NCBI GenBank assembly: GCA_963757265.1
Contig: CAVWRA010000006.1
Location: 2,108,001-2,172,000 of the forward strand
Direction of reading: 5' to 3'
Length of the DNA stretch: 64,000 nt
Source of the DNA: CAIVVT01 sp963757265
Lineage (GTDB): Bacteria > Acidobacteriota > Terriglobia > Bryobacterales > Bryobacteraceae
Shown: positions 36,662 through 45,160 of the stretch, one piece after another
Layout: every line of letters starts with the position of its first letter
Numbering within the stretch: the stretch's first letter is position 1
Notes under the pieces: model-generated
Databases searched by the model: none
Told to the model about the DNA's origin: nothing
Seen by the model: the letters and a program-made list of their open reading frames with translations, nothing else
Made by a program: the position numbers and the translations under genes

Positions 36662-37735
36662 ATGCCATCACCCCAAAGAGTTGCCTGGTCGCAGTTGAAG
36701 GTCGGCATCATGGCGGCGATCGCACTGATGCTCCTGGCCGTGCTCGTGTTTCTGATGACCGGCGCGAACAACCCGTTCAGCGAGAAGTTCACCCTGTACG
36801 CCTACTTCCCCGACTCAGTGGCGATGACCGATGGCGCGGCGGTGCGGCTGAACGGGATTCTGGTGGGGAAGGTGAGCGCGATCGCGCTGACCGGGGACTC
36901 AAATAACAAGCGCGCGGTGCGCATGACCATGCAGATCGAGGAGGATTTCCTGCGCGCCATCCCCAGGGACAGCGAGGTGGGCTTCAGCTCGGAGAACGTG
37001 CTGGGGACGAAGTACCTGAACATCGAGCGGGGGCAGAGTCCGGAGCACGTGCGGGAAGGCGCGGAGATCAAGAGCAAGGACGAGAAGGACGTCATGGAGA
37101 TGCTCGAGTCGGCATATCCGCTGCTGACGAGCATGCAGACCATCCTGACGCGCGTGGACGGGCTGGTGTCGCGGCTCGAGCAGGGCAAGGGCGACATCGG
37201 CAAGCTGCTGTACGACGAGGAGCTGTACCACAAGCTGAATGCGATTCTGGACGACTTCCAGAAGGTGACGCACGCGCTGGCGAGCGGGCAGGGCACTGCG
37301 GGCGCTTTGCTATACGACCAGACGCTGTACAACGAAGTGCACGGGACGGTTACGCGGGTGAACGGCCTGCTCGACGGCATCCAGCGGGGGGAAGGCACGG
37401 CGGGCAAACTGGTGAAGGATCCGGCGCTGTACGACGAGCTGAAGCAAAGCACCACGGAATTGAAGACACTGCTGGCCAACCTGAACGCCGGCAAAGGCAC
37501 CGCGGGCAAGCTGCTGACCGACGAGGCGCTGCACAATGAGGCGGTGGCGACGCTGGGCCGGCTGAACAGCACGCTGGACAAGCTGAACGCGGGCCAGGGC
37601 ACGCTGGGCCAGTTGATGGTCAATCCGGCGCTGTACGAGAACCTGGTGGGGACGGCCTCGGAGATGAACGAGCTGATGAAGGCGTTCCGCCACAATCCGA
37701 AGAAGTTCCTCACGATCCAGCTCAAGATGTTCTGA
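36662..37735 (+). CDS. mlaD: MCE (MlaD-like) lipid-binding protein with C-terminal repeats
   Basis: The 357-residue protein has one N-terminal membrane anchor (MAAIALMLLAVLVFLM) and an MCE domain at ~35-115 (YFPDSVAMTDGAAVRLNGI, GTKYLNIERG). The tail at ~170-330 carries about five degenerate ~34-residue repeats with the core GxGTAGKLLxDxxLYxxL. The repeats begin GKGDIGKLLYDEELY, GQGTAGALLYDQTLY, GEGTAGKLVKDPALY, GKGTAGKLLTDEALH and GQGTLGQLMVNPALY. The MCE ring would be periplasmic and pass lipids between membranes. Its stop overlaps the start of the following deacetylase by one base (TGATG), indicating a coupled operon. Confidence 0.92.
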   Translation: MPSPQRVAWSQLKVGIMAAIALMLLAVLVFLMTGANNPFSEKFTLYAYFPDSVAMTDGAAVRLNGILVGKVSAIALTGDSNNKRAVRMTMQIEEDFLRAIPRDSEVGFSSENVLGTKYLNIERGQSPEHVREGAEIKSKDEKDVMEMLESAYPLLTSMQTILTRVDGLVSRLEQGKGDIGKLLYDEELYHKLNAILDDFQKVTHALASGQGTAGALLYDQTLYNEVHGTVTRVNGLLDGIQRGEGTAGKLVKDPALYDELKQSTTELKTLLANLNAGKGTAGKLLTDEALHNEAVATLGRLNSTLDKLNAGQGTLGQLMVNPALYENLVGTASEMNELMKAFRHNPKKFLTIQLKMF

Positions 37736-38577
37736 TGGCCGGCGGCGCGAAATACCTGGCGGTCAATGCGGACGACTTCGGCTTCACGCGCGACGTGAAT
37801 GCGGGGATTGTCGAGGCGCGGGCCAAGGGCATTCTCACGTCGACGACGTTGATGGCTAACGGCGCGGCGTTCGACGACGCGGTGCGACTGGCAAGCGAGA
37901 ATCCCGCGCTGGATGTGGGGGTGCACCTGGTCCTGGTGGGAGGTCGTTCCGTGCTGCGGCCGGAGCGCGCTCTGCCGCCGAGCGTGGGGCGGCTGGCGGC
38001 GGAGCTGGCGCTGGGCCGGATCGACGTGTACACCGAACTGCGGGCGCAGATGGAGAAAATCGTGGCGGCGGGCATCCGGCCGACGCATGCCGACACGCAC
38101 AAGCACACGCACCTGCTGCCGTCCGTCCTGGAGGCCGTGGCACGGCTGGGCGAGGAATACGGGGTGCGCTGGGTTCGGCGCCCGTTCGATCTGCCGCGCA
38201 CGGGCGCGGCGGAGGATGTGCCGCTCGCGACGCGCGCCGTGGGCCGCGGGTTCTCGGTCGTCCGCGGGCGCTTTCTCCGCACGTTGGCGCGACGGGGGTG
38301 CGTGACCACCGATTGGTTTGCCGGCTTTCAGCTTACCGGGCGAATCGGGCCGCAGGCGCTGGTGCGCCTGCTGGACCATCTGCCGGACGGCACGACGGAA
38401 TTCATGGTCCATCCGGGCTTCTGCACGGCCGAACTGATGGCGGCCCGCACGCGGCTGAAGGAGAGCCGGGAACGGGAACTGCGGGCGCTGCTGGATCCGG
38501 CGGCGCTGGAAGCGGTCCGGCGCAACGGCATACAACTCGTGGGCTATGACCGATTGCCGATCCAGAAATGCGCATGA
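37735..38577 (+). CDS. ChbG/HpnK-family carbohydrate deacetylase (YdjC-like)
   Basis: The 280-residue cytoplasmic protein starts with LAVNADDFGFTRDVNAGI, where the paired Asp bind a metal. GVHLVLVGGRS and PTHADTHKHTHLLPSVLEAV add the conserved His ligands. The family removes acetyl groups from amino sugars (ChbG on chitooligosaccharides) or works on hopanoid side chains (HpnK). It overlaps the MCE gene by one base, so it is the last gene of the lipid-transport operon. That context favours a lipid-linked (HpnK-like) substrate, but no other hopanoid gene is in the window. Confidence 0.82.
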   Translation: MAGGAKYLAVNADDFGFTRDVNAGIVEARAKGILTSTTLMANGAAFDDAVRLASENPALDVGVHLVLVGGRSVLRPERALPPSVGRLAAELALGRIDVYTELRAQMEKIVAAGIRPTHADTHKHTHLLPSVLEAVARLGEEYGVRWVRRPFDLPRTGAAEDVPLATRAVGRGFSVVRGRFLRTLARRGCVTTDWFAGFQLTGRIGPQALVRLLDHLPDGTTEFMVHPGFCTAELMAARTRLKESRERELRALLDPAALEAVRRNGIQLVGYDRLPIQKCA

Positions 38578-38661
38578 TCGTTTCAGCCATCAACGCGGTT
38601 TGCGGGCGGGTTCCAAATCGGCGGCGGAGCAGCGCCCGGCGTGACCGGTTCAGATCCCCGC

Positions 38662-38688
38662 TTGACAGGAGCGGCTACAGTGTACACT
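38662..38688 (+). promoter_or_regulatory. Candidate sigma-70 promoter with palindrome over the -10
   Basis: TTGACA (38662-38667) is followed after 15 bp by TACACT (38683-38688). The perfect 10-bp palindrome AGTGTACACT overlaps the -10 and could be a regulator site. It is the only good promoter-like match upstream of the histidine-kinase gene at 38738. Confidence 0.4.
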
Positions 38689-38737
38689 TGAATTTGCGGT
38701 TGTTAAGTCTTCTTCACATAGCGGCGGCCCTCCTGGC

Positions 38738-40267
38738 ATGAGGATTCTCTGGTATTCGAGCGACGAGCGCACGAAGCAGGCGATGGACGCGAAGCTGTCC
38801 CGGCAGGGACACCTGGTGCGTTGCGCCGAGACGCCGGAAATCCCCCTGGAAGGCGAGGAGCTGGTGCTGCTGCAATTGCCGCCGGACATCGATGAATCGG
38901 TCGTGCTGGTGCACGAATTCCGGCGGCGGACCGGCGACCGGACTCCGCTGGTGGTCCTGGGCGCGTGGCAGCGAGAAGCGGAAATCGCGCCGCTGCTGGC
39001 GGCCGGCGCCGACGATTACATTGTGTTTCCGTGCGAGCCGGAGGCCATCGCACTGCGGCTGGCGGTGGCCGATCACCAGGCGAGGAAGCACTCGGCGGGG
39101 AGCGAACAGAAGCGCCTGGAGGAGCGCATGGCGCGGACCTCCAAAACCGAGAGCCTGGCGACTCTGGCGGGCAGCCTGGCGCACGACTTCAACAACCTGT
39201 TGGCGGCGATTCTGGGCAACGCGGAACTGGCCATGATGGATGCTTTGCCGCAGTCGCCGGTGCGCTATTGCCTCGAGCAGATCGACAAAACGTCGCGCCG
39301 TGCCGCCGAACTGGCGCACCAGATGCTGATTTACGCCGGACGGGGTGCGAACGACTCCGAGTTCAGCGCCGTCAACCTGAATGAACTGGTTCAGGAGATG
39401 GCCGAACTGCTGCGCATTTCCATTCCCAAGAGCTGCGCGATCCAGTATTACTTCAGCCGGCCGCTGCCACTCATTTGCGGCGAACCGAGCCAGTTGCGGC
39501 AGGTGGTGATGAACCTGCTCATTAACGCGGGCGAGGCGATGGGCGAGCGCGGCGGGTCAACGTTCGTGCGCACGGGCGCGATCGAGGAAGACGGTCTGGC
39601 AACTGGAGTTTCGCTGCAGGTCCGGGACACGGGTTGCGGCATGAGTGCGGAGGTTCGCGCGCGGATTTTCGATCCCTTCTTCACGACTAAGAAGTCGGGC
39701 CGCGGGCTGGGGCTGGCGGCCGTGCAAGGGATCGTACGGGCGCATCAGGGCAAGATCGAAGTGGAAAGCCAGCCCGGGCAGGGCTCGACGTTCCACATCG
39801 TTTTTCCGGTGTACCGCGGCGCCGAGCACCCGCCCGCCCGGACGCACGAGCTCGAGGTGGATTGGCACGGTACGGGCAATGTTCTGCTGGTGGACGACGA
39901 CGACGCCGTGCGCGAGGCGGCGCAGCGCCTGCTGAAGAGAGCCGGCTACACGGTGGTGGAGGCGCGCAGCGGAAGCGCGGGCATCGAAGCGGTGCGCAAG
40001 TTCGGCGGCGTCATTCAAGCCGTGGTGCTGGACATCAACATGCCCGGCCTGGACGGATATGCCGTCTGCCAGGCGATCCGGGCCCTGCGCCCCGGCATCC
40101 GCGTGCTGATATGGAGCGGGTTGGACCCGGAGGAAGTCCGGGCGCGGCTGATGGAACTCGGCGACAGCCTGCAAGTCATCGAGAAGCCGTCGCACATGCG
40201 CGACATCGCCGTGGCCCTCAAGCGGCTGCTCGCGCAGCCGCAATCAGAGCGGGAGAGCGTCGCTTAG
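38738..40267 (+). CDS. Hybrid sensor histidine kinase with C-terminal receiver
   Basis: The 509-residue cytoplasmic protein has no transmembrane helix. Residues 1-110 look like a degenerate receiver (ADDYIVFPCEP) without the acidic pocket. The HisKA domain has the phosphorylated His149 in SLAHDFNNLL, the ATPase domain has N and G boxes (QVVMNLLINAGEAM, VRDTGCGM, GRGLGLAAVQGIVRAHQG), and the C-terminal receiver (~365-500) has VLLVDDDD and phospho-acceptor Asp432 in VLDINMPG. This layout resembles soluble hybrid kinases of delta-proteobacteria and acidobacteria. No output regulator is adjacent, so its partner is unknown. Confidence 0.9.
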   Translation: MRILWYSSDERTKQAMDAKLSRQGHLVRCAETPEIPLEGEELVLLQLPPDIDESVVLVHEFRRRTGDRTPLVVLGAWQREAEIAPLLAAGADDYIVFPCEPEAIALRLAVADHQARKHSAGSEQKRLEERMARTSKTESLATLAGSLAHDFNNLLAAILGNAELAMMDALPQSPVRYCLEQIDKTSRRAAELAHQMLIYAGRGANDSEFSAVNLNELVQEMAELLRISIPKSCAIQYYFSRPLPLICGEPSQLRQVVMNLLINAGEAMGERGGSTFVRTGAIEEDGLATGVSLQVRDTGCGMSAEVRARIFDPFFTTKKSGRGLGLAAVQGIVRAHQGKIEVESQPGQGSTFHIVFPVYRGAEHPPARTHELEVDWHGTGNVLLVDDDDAVREAAQRLLKRAGYTVVEARSGSAGIEAVRKFGGVIQAVVLDINMPGLDGYAVCQAIRALRPGIRVLIWSGLDPEEVRARLMELGDSLQVIEKPSHMRDIAVALKRLLAQPQSERESVA

Positions 40268-40292
40268 CCCGACGTCCGCCGCGTGCACAGGA

Positions 40293-42701
40293 TCAAACCA
40301 TCTTCTCGATGGAGTAACGCTCGCCAGGTCGGGTGCGAATCGACACGACGCCGGCCCGCCGTTCGATCTTCGTCGCCGGCGTCACCCGAACGGCAGCGTC
40401 GCCCCAGGGGTTCATCAGCCGCAAAGTCGAGCCCTTCTCGCTGAGAATGCGGAGGCCCGCCACGGCCGTGCCGTCCCACTTCGCGCTGACCAGGAACGCA
40501 CCGGCGGCGCGCAGATCGCGGAAGCGCGCCGCGCCGAGGTTGGTCGTATTGGGGAACAGCCGCAGGACGCCGCTGTAGCTCTGCAGCAGGCACTCGTTCA
40601 GCACGGCGGGCAGCGAGAGGTTTTCGGTCCACACGCCCATGCGCATCATGAAATCGAAGTCGGCCATTTCCCCGTAGCGCCCGCCGCTCTGCCGGACGCG
40701 GTCGTTGGCGATGCCGTTGGGCAAGCGGCAGTAGCGCACCTCGCGCTTGAACCAGGTGGCATCGAGCATCCCGAGCCGGGCCAGGATGAGCGGCTGGAAG
40801 ACGAGGTCGTTCCCTCCCTCGAGGCGCACGGTCTCGGCCGAACGGCGCGCGATGGCGAGTTCGGCGGGAGACGAATCGAGGCCCACCTGCTCGCCGGGGA
40901 AGACCGGGGCGAGGTTCACCGGCACGTTGTAAATCCATTCCGCCGGCGCGCCGGGCACATCCAGCCAGACTTCGCCGTACGGCCCATTCACTTTCGGGTA
41001 GACCGCCAGATGCGTGCCGATGTCGCGCCAGCGCGCGCTCTCGTCCGAGTCGACGCCCAGGATTTTGGCTGCCTCGGCGGTGGCCTTCAGAACGAATTCC
41101 GACAGTGCCAGGTCCATGATGCAGTCCTTGTTCAGCCGCATATCGACCGTGAACCCCCAGTTCTCTGGCGACACGGTGGGCACGATGTGGTAGCGGCCGT
41201 CGTCGCCCTGCTTCACGTAGGCGGCGAGAAAACGGCAGGCCGCGCGCAGCATGGGATAGGCGCGTTCGAGGAACGCACGATCCTGGGTGTACAGGTAGTG
41301 CCACCACAGGCTCTGCACGGCCCATGGCGTTTCGCACACCTCGTAGCCCCACGGCGGCACGGGGTACGGGTTCACCTTGCTGGGCACGGGGTAGGCGGAG
41401 TGGAAGAAGAAGGCGCCGGGCAGGCCGAACTTGTCCTTGGCATAAGCCTCGCCCAGTTTCGTCAGCTTCTCGCACAGCTCGACGTAAGGCAGGTGCTGCT
41501 CGGCGTGATTGGAGCTGAACACGCCCCACCAGACCTGCTGGGTGTTGTAGTTCATGTGATAGTCGCCGTGCCACGCAGTGCCGATGTGCCCGCTGGACCA
41601 GTTGCCGAAGAGGCCGGGTGCGACCTTGCCCGGGCGCAGACAACAGGCCAGAAAATATTGGTTGTGATACCAGATCTGCTCAAGTTCGCGATCGTCGAAT
41701 TCGACCGCCGACTTCGACCAGAAGTCACGCCAGCTTCGGGCCGAGGCCCGCTGCAGTTCCTGCGCCGGGCGGGAGGACATGCGGACCACCTCGGCGTCGG
41801 CTCGCTCCCGGTTGCGCTTGTCGTCGCGCGGCGTAAACAGCGTGATGTCCAGCCTGAAATCCTGGAGCTGGTAGCGCCCGGCGAGCGCAAACGAAGAGTC
41901 GTCCGGAGAGGCGGCCGGAAGGGGCGTCTTGTCGCTCGGAGCAATGGCGGGAAAACGCTGGAAGCAGGAAAATGCGCCGTCCCCCGTGGCCACCTCCGGC
42001 TCGGGCAACTGGGCCTGACGGTCGCGGTTCGGCACATGGTCCACCGACTCGATCGGCGCCGCCCCTTCCGCCCAGGCACAGATGTGATTCGCATCGCGGC
42101 TGACGAAGCAATAGATCTGAAAGGGCCGAATCCCGCCCTTGAGATCGTCCGAGGTGAACTCGGCCGTGAACAGGCCGTCGGCAGGATCGAGCGTCTGCCG
42201 CACCAGCCGCACCCGGCGCGGGTCCCAATGCACCCAGACGATCCCGCAGGGCCACGGCCGCGGCCAGGGCTTCTCGTAAGAAGAGCTCACTTTCTGCGCG
42301 TACTCGCGGAAGAAGTCGATGTTGTATTCCAGGGAGGTCATCTCCGGCTTGCCCTGGCGCTTGGCCTCCTCACTGGCGCGCTCCCATAGCTTCAGCAGTT
42401 CCTGGAACGGCAGTACGTGCTGGTAGTGATCCTCGCTGACGCGAATGTCCCAGACGTCTTCCTTGCCGATGTGCAGGCCCATGGCGTCGGGCCGCAGCGT
42501 GACGCACAAACCAAGGTCGCCGTTGCCCATGAGCATCCCCTCAAAGAAGTTCGGGGTGGGCAGATCGCGGACAAAGCGATGCCGGCGCGCGATGGCGACG
42601 GAATCCAGTTCCGGGCCGCGAGAAGGCTCAGCGGGCACTGCGCGGACGGTTGTGGCGGCCGAGGCCGCGGCCGCCCCGTACAGAAAACTGCGGCGATTCA
42701 T
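40293..42701 (-). CDS. Exported GH95-like glycosidase
   Basis: The start at 42701 gives 802 residues with a Tat-like signal (NRRSFLYGAAAASAATTV). Near the N-terminus it has GMLMGNGDLGLCVTLRPDAMGLHIGKEDVWD, the style of the GH95 N-terminal domain. The central (alpha/alpha)6 barrel shows GTAWHGDYHMNYNTQQVWWGV, YPMLRAACRFLAAYV and VPTVSPENWG. A beta domain closes the protein. GH95 enzymes are alpha-L-fucosidases or alpha-L-galactosidases. Similarity is partial, so a neighbouring family in the same clan (GH63/GH65-like) is possible. Open frames upstream of 42701 have no similarity. It converges with the histidine-kinase gene. Confidence 0.75.
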   Translation of the reverse strand: MNRRSFLYGAAAASAATTVRAVPAEPSRGPELDSVAIARRHRFVRDLPTPNFFEGMLMGNGDLGLCVTLRPDAMGLHIGKEDVWDIRVSEDHYQHVLPFQELLKLWERASEEAKRQGKPEMTSLEYNIDFFREYAQKVSSSYEKPWPRPWPCGIVWVHWDPRRVRLVRQTLDPADGLFTAEFTSDDLKGGIRPFQIYCFVSRDANHICAWAEGAAPIESVDHVPNRDRQAQLPEPEVATGDGAFSCFQRFPAIAPSDKTPLPAASPDDSSFALAGRYQLQDFRLDITLFTPRDDKRNRERADAEVVRMSSRPAQELQRASARSWRDFWSKSAVEFDDRELEQIWYHNQYFLACCLRPGKVAPGLFGNWSSGHIGTAWHGDYHMNYNTQQVWWGVFSSNHAEQHLPYVELCEKLTKLGEAYAKDKFGLPGAFFFHSAYPVPSKVNPYPVPPWGYEVCETPWAVQSLWWHYLYTQDRAFLERAYPMLRAACRFLAAYVKQGDDGRYHIVPTVSPENWGFTVDMRLNKDCIMDLALSEFVLKATAEAAKILGVDSDESARWRDIGTHLAVYPKVNGPYGEVWLDVPGAPAEWIYNVPVNLAPVFPGEQVGLDSSPAELAIARRSAETVRLEGGNDLVFQPLILARLGMLDATWFKREVRYCRLPNGIANDRVRQSGGRYGEMADFDFMMRMGVWTENLSLPAVLNECLLQSYSGVLRLFPNTTNLGAARFRDLRAAGAFLVSAKWDGTAVAGLRILSEKGSTLRLMNPWGDAAVRVTPATKIERRAGVVSIRTRPGERYSIEKMV

Positions 42702-42886
42702 GCAACCGATTCTACGCCAGTCCGACCCCGCAGCCGCCGGGCAGGAGCCAGCCGCGTGGGTGAACAAGCGAGGGGCTATAGAGTCCTGTGCCGCAACGAG
42801 GTCTGGCGGCGATATGATTGTCCCAGCCGGAGCGGACAGGTTGAGTTCCGGCCGGCACGGAATGTCGCTGAGCGAGGAGAAATGGC

Positions 42887-43939
42887 ATGTCAGACAGACA
42901 TATTCAGCTTGTGATCTCGTTTTCAATGGTGCTCGCCGCCGGGCTGTGTCTGACCGGATGCGGGCCGAAGCCGGTGACGGTCGATTCGGCCCAGCTCGAG
43001 ATGTTCCAGCCTCTGCCGGAAGTGATGGAGTCGGCGAAAAACCCGCTGACTCAGGCCAAGGCCGATCTGGGCCGCATGCTGTACTACGATCCCCGGTTGT
43101 CCAAAGGCCAGGATGTGTCCTGCAACACGTGCCACGATCTGGCCAAGTACGGTGTGGACGGGGATAGGGTTTCCGACGGCCACAAAGGCCAGAAAGGCAC
43201 GCGCAACGCGCCCACGGTGTACAACGCCGCGGGTCATTTCGTCCAGTTTTGGGATGGCCGGGCCCCGGACGTGGAGGAACAGTCCAAGGGCCCGATGCTG
43301 AATCCGGTCGAGATGGCGATGGCGTCCGACAAGGCCGTGTTGGCGGTGCTGAAGTCCATCCCCGAATACGTAAGCGCCTTCCAGCAGGCGTTTCCCGGGG
43401 AAAAGGATCCCGTTACGTTCGGAAACGCGGCCCGGGCGCTCGGCGTGTTCGAGCGCAAGCTGGTGACGCCGGCGCGTTGGGACAAGTTCCTCAAGGGAGA
43501 TCAAAGCGCGCTCACGAATGCCGAGAAAGCGGGCTTCAACAAGTTCATAGAAGCGGGCTGTCAGGCATGCCACGCGGGCGCCTATCTGGGCGGCCAGATT
43601 TATCAGAAGCTCGGGCTGGCGACGCCTTATCCCGACACCTCGGACCCCGGACGCGAGGCGGTGACCAAGCAGGCAAGCGACCGGATGGTGTTCAAAGTGC
43701 CCGCGCTCAGGAACGTCGAGAAAACAGCGCCCTACTTCCACAACGGGAAGGTGGTGACGCTGGAAGAGGCGGTCCGGGAGATGGCACTTCACCAACTGGG
43801 CAAGCCGCTCATGCGCGACGAGGTCGCTTCCATCGTCGTCTTCCTGAAGACGCTGACGGGCGAGATCCCGGCAGACTACATCAAGCCGCCGGCGCTGCCG
43901 AAGAGCACGGCCAGGACGCCCAAGCCGGACAACACCTGA
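42887..43939 (+). CDS. Di-haem cytochrome c peroxidase (CcpA/MauG family), lipoprotein
   Basis: The 350-residue protein follows a strong ribosome binding site (GAGGAGAAA). It starts with a lipoprotein signal ending in LTGC (Cys25), so it is probably membrane-anchored in the periplasm. Two haem c sites are visible: CNTCH (79-83) and CQACH (225-229). Conserved segments include LGRMLYYDPRLSKGQDVSC, RNAPTVYNAAGH, FWDGRAPDVEEQ and FKVPALRNVEKTAPYFHNG with the C-terminal Met/His region. Members reduce hydrogen peroxide using electrons from small cytochromes. MauG-type oxidative maturation is a less likely alternative. Confidence 0.93.
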   Translation: MSDRHIQLVISFSMVLAAGLCLTGCGPKPVTVDSAQLEMFQPLPEVMESAKNPLTQAKADLGRMLYYDPRLSKGQDVSCNTCHDLAKYGVDGDRVSDGHKGQKGTRNAPTVYNAAGHFVQFWDGRAPDVEEQSKGPMLNPVEMAMASDKAVLAVLKSIPEYVSAFQQAFPGEKDPVTFGNAARALGVFERKLVTPARWDKFLKGDQSALTNAEKAGFNKFIEAGCQACHAGAYLGGQIYQKLGLATPYPDTSDPGREAVTKQASDRMVFKVPALRNVEKTAPYFHNGKVVTLEEAVREMALHQLGKPLMRDEVASIVVFLKTLTGEIPADYIKPPALPKSTARTPKPDNT

Positions 43940-44003
43940 GAGCCGGGCGGACCCCGGGGGCTATTGGTTCAGACGAAGGTGGGCGGCGCGAGCAGGCCGG
44001 GCC

Positions 44004-45155
44004 TCAATCCAGCCGTTTGTGGAATCGCAATGCGCTGGAAACGATGATCACGACGCCCATCACACCGAGGGTCAGCAGCTGCGGCCAGAGCACGCTGATC
44101 CCGACTCCCTTCAAGAAGATTCCGCGCACGATCTCCATGAAATAGCGGAGCGGATTGATCAGGGTGATCCACTGCACCACTTGTGGCATGTTACGGATCG
44201 GGAAAGCGAACCCGGAAAGCATGAAGGCCGGCTGCATGAAGAAGAAAGCCAGCATCATGGCCTGCTGCTGCGTGCGGCTGATGGTGGAGAGGAACAGTCC
44301 CGCGCCGAGCGTGCTGAGCAGAAACAGCGCGGCCGAGACAGCCAGCAGCAGCGCGCTCCCGCGAAAGGGCACGTGGAACAGCAGCAGCGCGAGTGCGGTG
44401 ACCCCCACCGAGTCGACGAAACCGACGAGCGCAAAGGGGATGGTCTTGCCGAGCATCAGTTCGATGGGACGGATGGGCGTCACCATGATCTGCTCCATCG
44501 TCCCGATCTCTTTCTCGCGCACGATCGACAGCGCGGTCAGAATCAGCGTCACGATCATGATGATGTTGACCAGCACGCCGGGCACGAAGTAGTAGCGGCT
44601 TTTCAACTCGGGGTTGAACCACACATGCGTATCGGTTCGGATGTTGGGCATCGCCAGCAAAACCGGGCCATGGGCAGTGCGCCCCACCAGGCGCTCGCGC
44701 TGCTGGCCCAGCAGCGTGTCCTGATTGAAGGCCGCGATGGCGCCGGCGGCGTATTGCGAGATGATCGAAGCGGTATTCGAATTGGAGCCGTCGAGCAGCA
44801 CCTGCACTTCCGACTGCTGCCAGTGCCCGATCTGCTCGCCGAAGTGGACCGGGATTCGCAGGATGGCATCGGTGTCGCCGCGGTCGATCAGGTCCTGCGC
44901 CGCTCGGTCGCTCTGCGCCTCGCCTTGCAGGGTGAAATAGGGCGACCCGGTGAACTTCCAGATCAGGTTGCGGCTGGTTGCGGAGCGGTCCAGATCCATC
45001 ACCACCAGGCGGACGTGCTCCACGTCGAGGTTCACCGCGTAGCCGAAAATGATGGTTTGAATCAGCGGCGGCATGATCATCGTCATGCGCACGCGCGGGT
45101 TGCGCAGCGACTGGCGGAGTTCCTTGCGGACTATTTCAAAAATTCGTTCCCACAT
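44004..45155 (-). CDS. ABC-2 type exporter permease (YbhR-like)
   Basis: The start at 45155 (MWERIFEIVRKELRQSLRNP) gives 383 residues. The protein has one N-terminal membrane helix, a large extracytoplasmic domain (~50-180) and five C-terminal helices with the ABC-2 motif SIVREKEIGTMEQIMVTPIRPIELMLGK. The reading frame is open upstream to 45689 but that part overlaps the next gene and is not coding. It is the last gene of a seven-gene operon, 5 bp after the paralogous permease. The pair should form the heterodimeric membrane channel of a YbhFSR-type drug or cation exporter. Confidence 0.9.
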   Translation of the reverse strand: MWERIFEIVRKELRQSLRNPRVRMTMIMPPLIQTIIFGYAVNLDVEHVRLVVMDLDRSATSRNLIWKFTGSPYFTLQGEAQSDRAAQDLIDRGDTDAILRIPVHFGEQIGHWQQSEVQVLLDGSNSNTASIISQYAAGAIAAFNQDTLLGQQRERLVGRTAHGPVLLAMPNIRTDTHVWFNPELKSRYYFVPGVLVNIIMIVTLILTALSIVREKEIGTMEQIMVTPIRPIELMLGKTIPFALVGFVDSVGVTALALLLFHVPFRGSALLLAVSAALFLLSTLGAGLFLSTISRTQQQAMMLAFFFMQPAFMLSGFAFPIRNMPQVVQWITLINPLRYFMEIVRGIFLKGVGISVLWPQLLTLGVMGVVIIVSSALRFHKRLD

Positions 45156-45160
45156 GGCGT

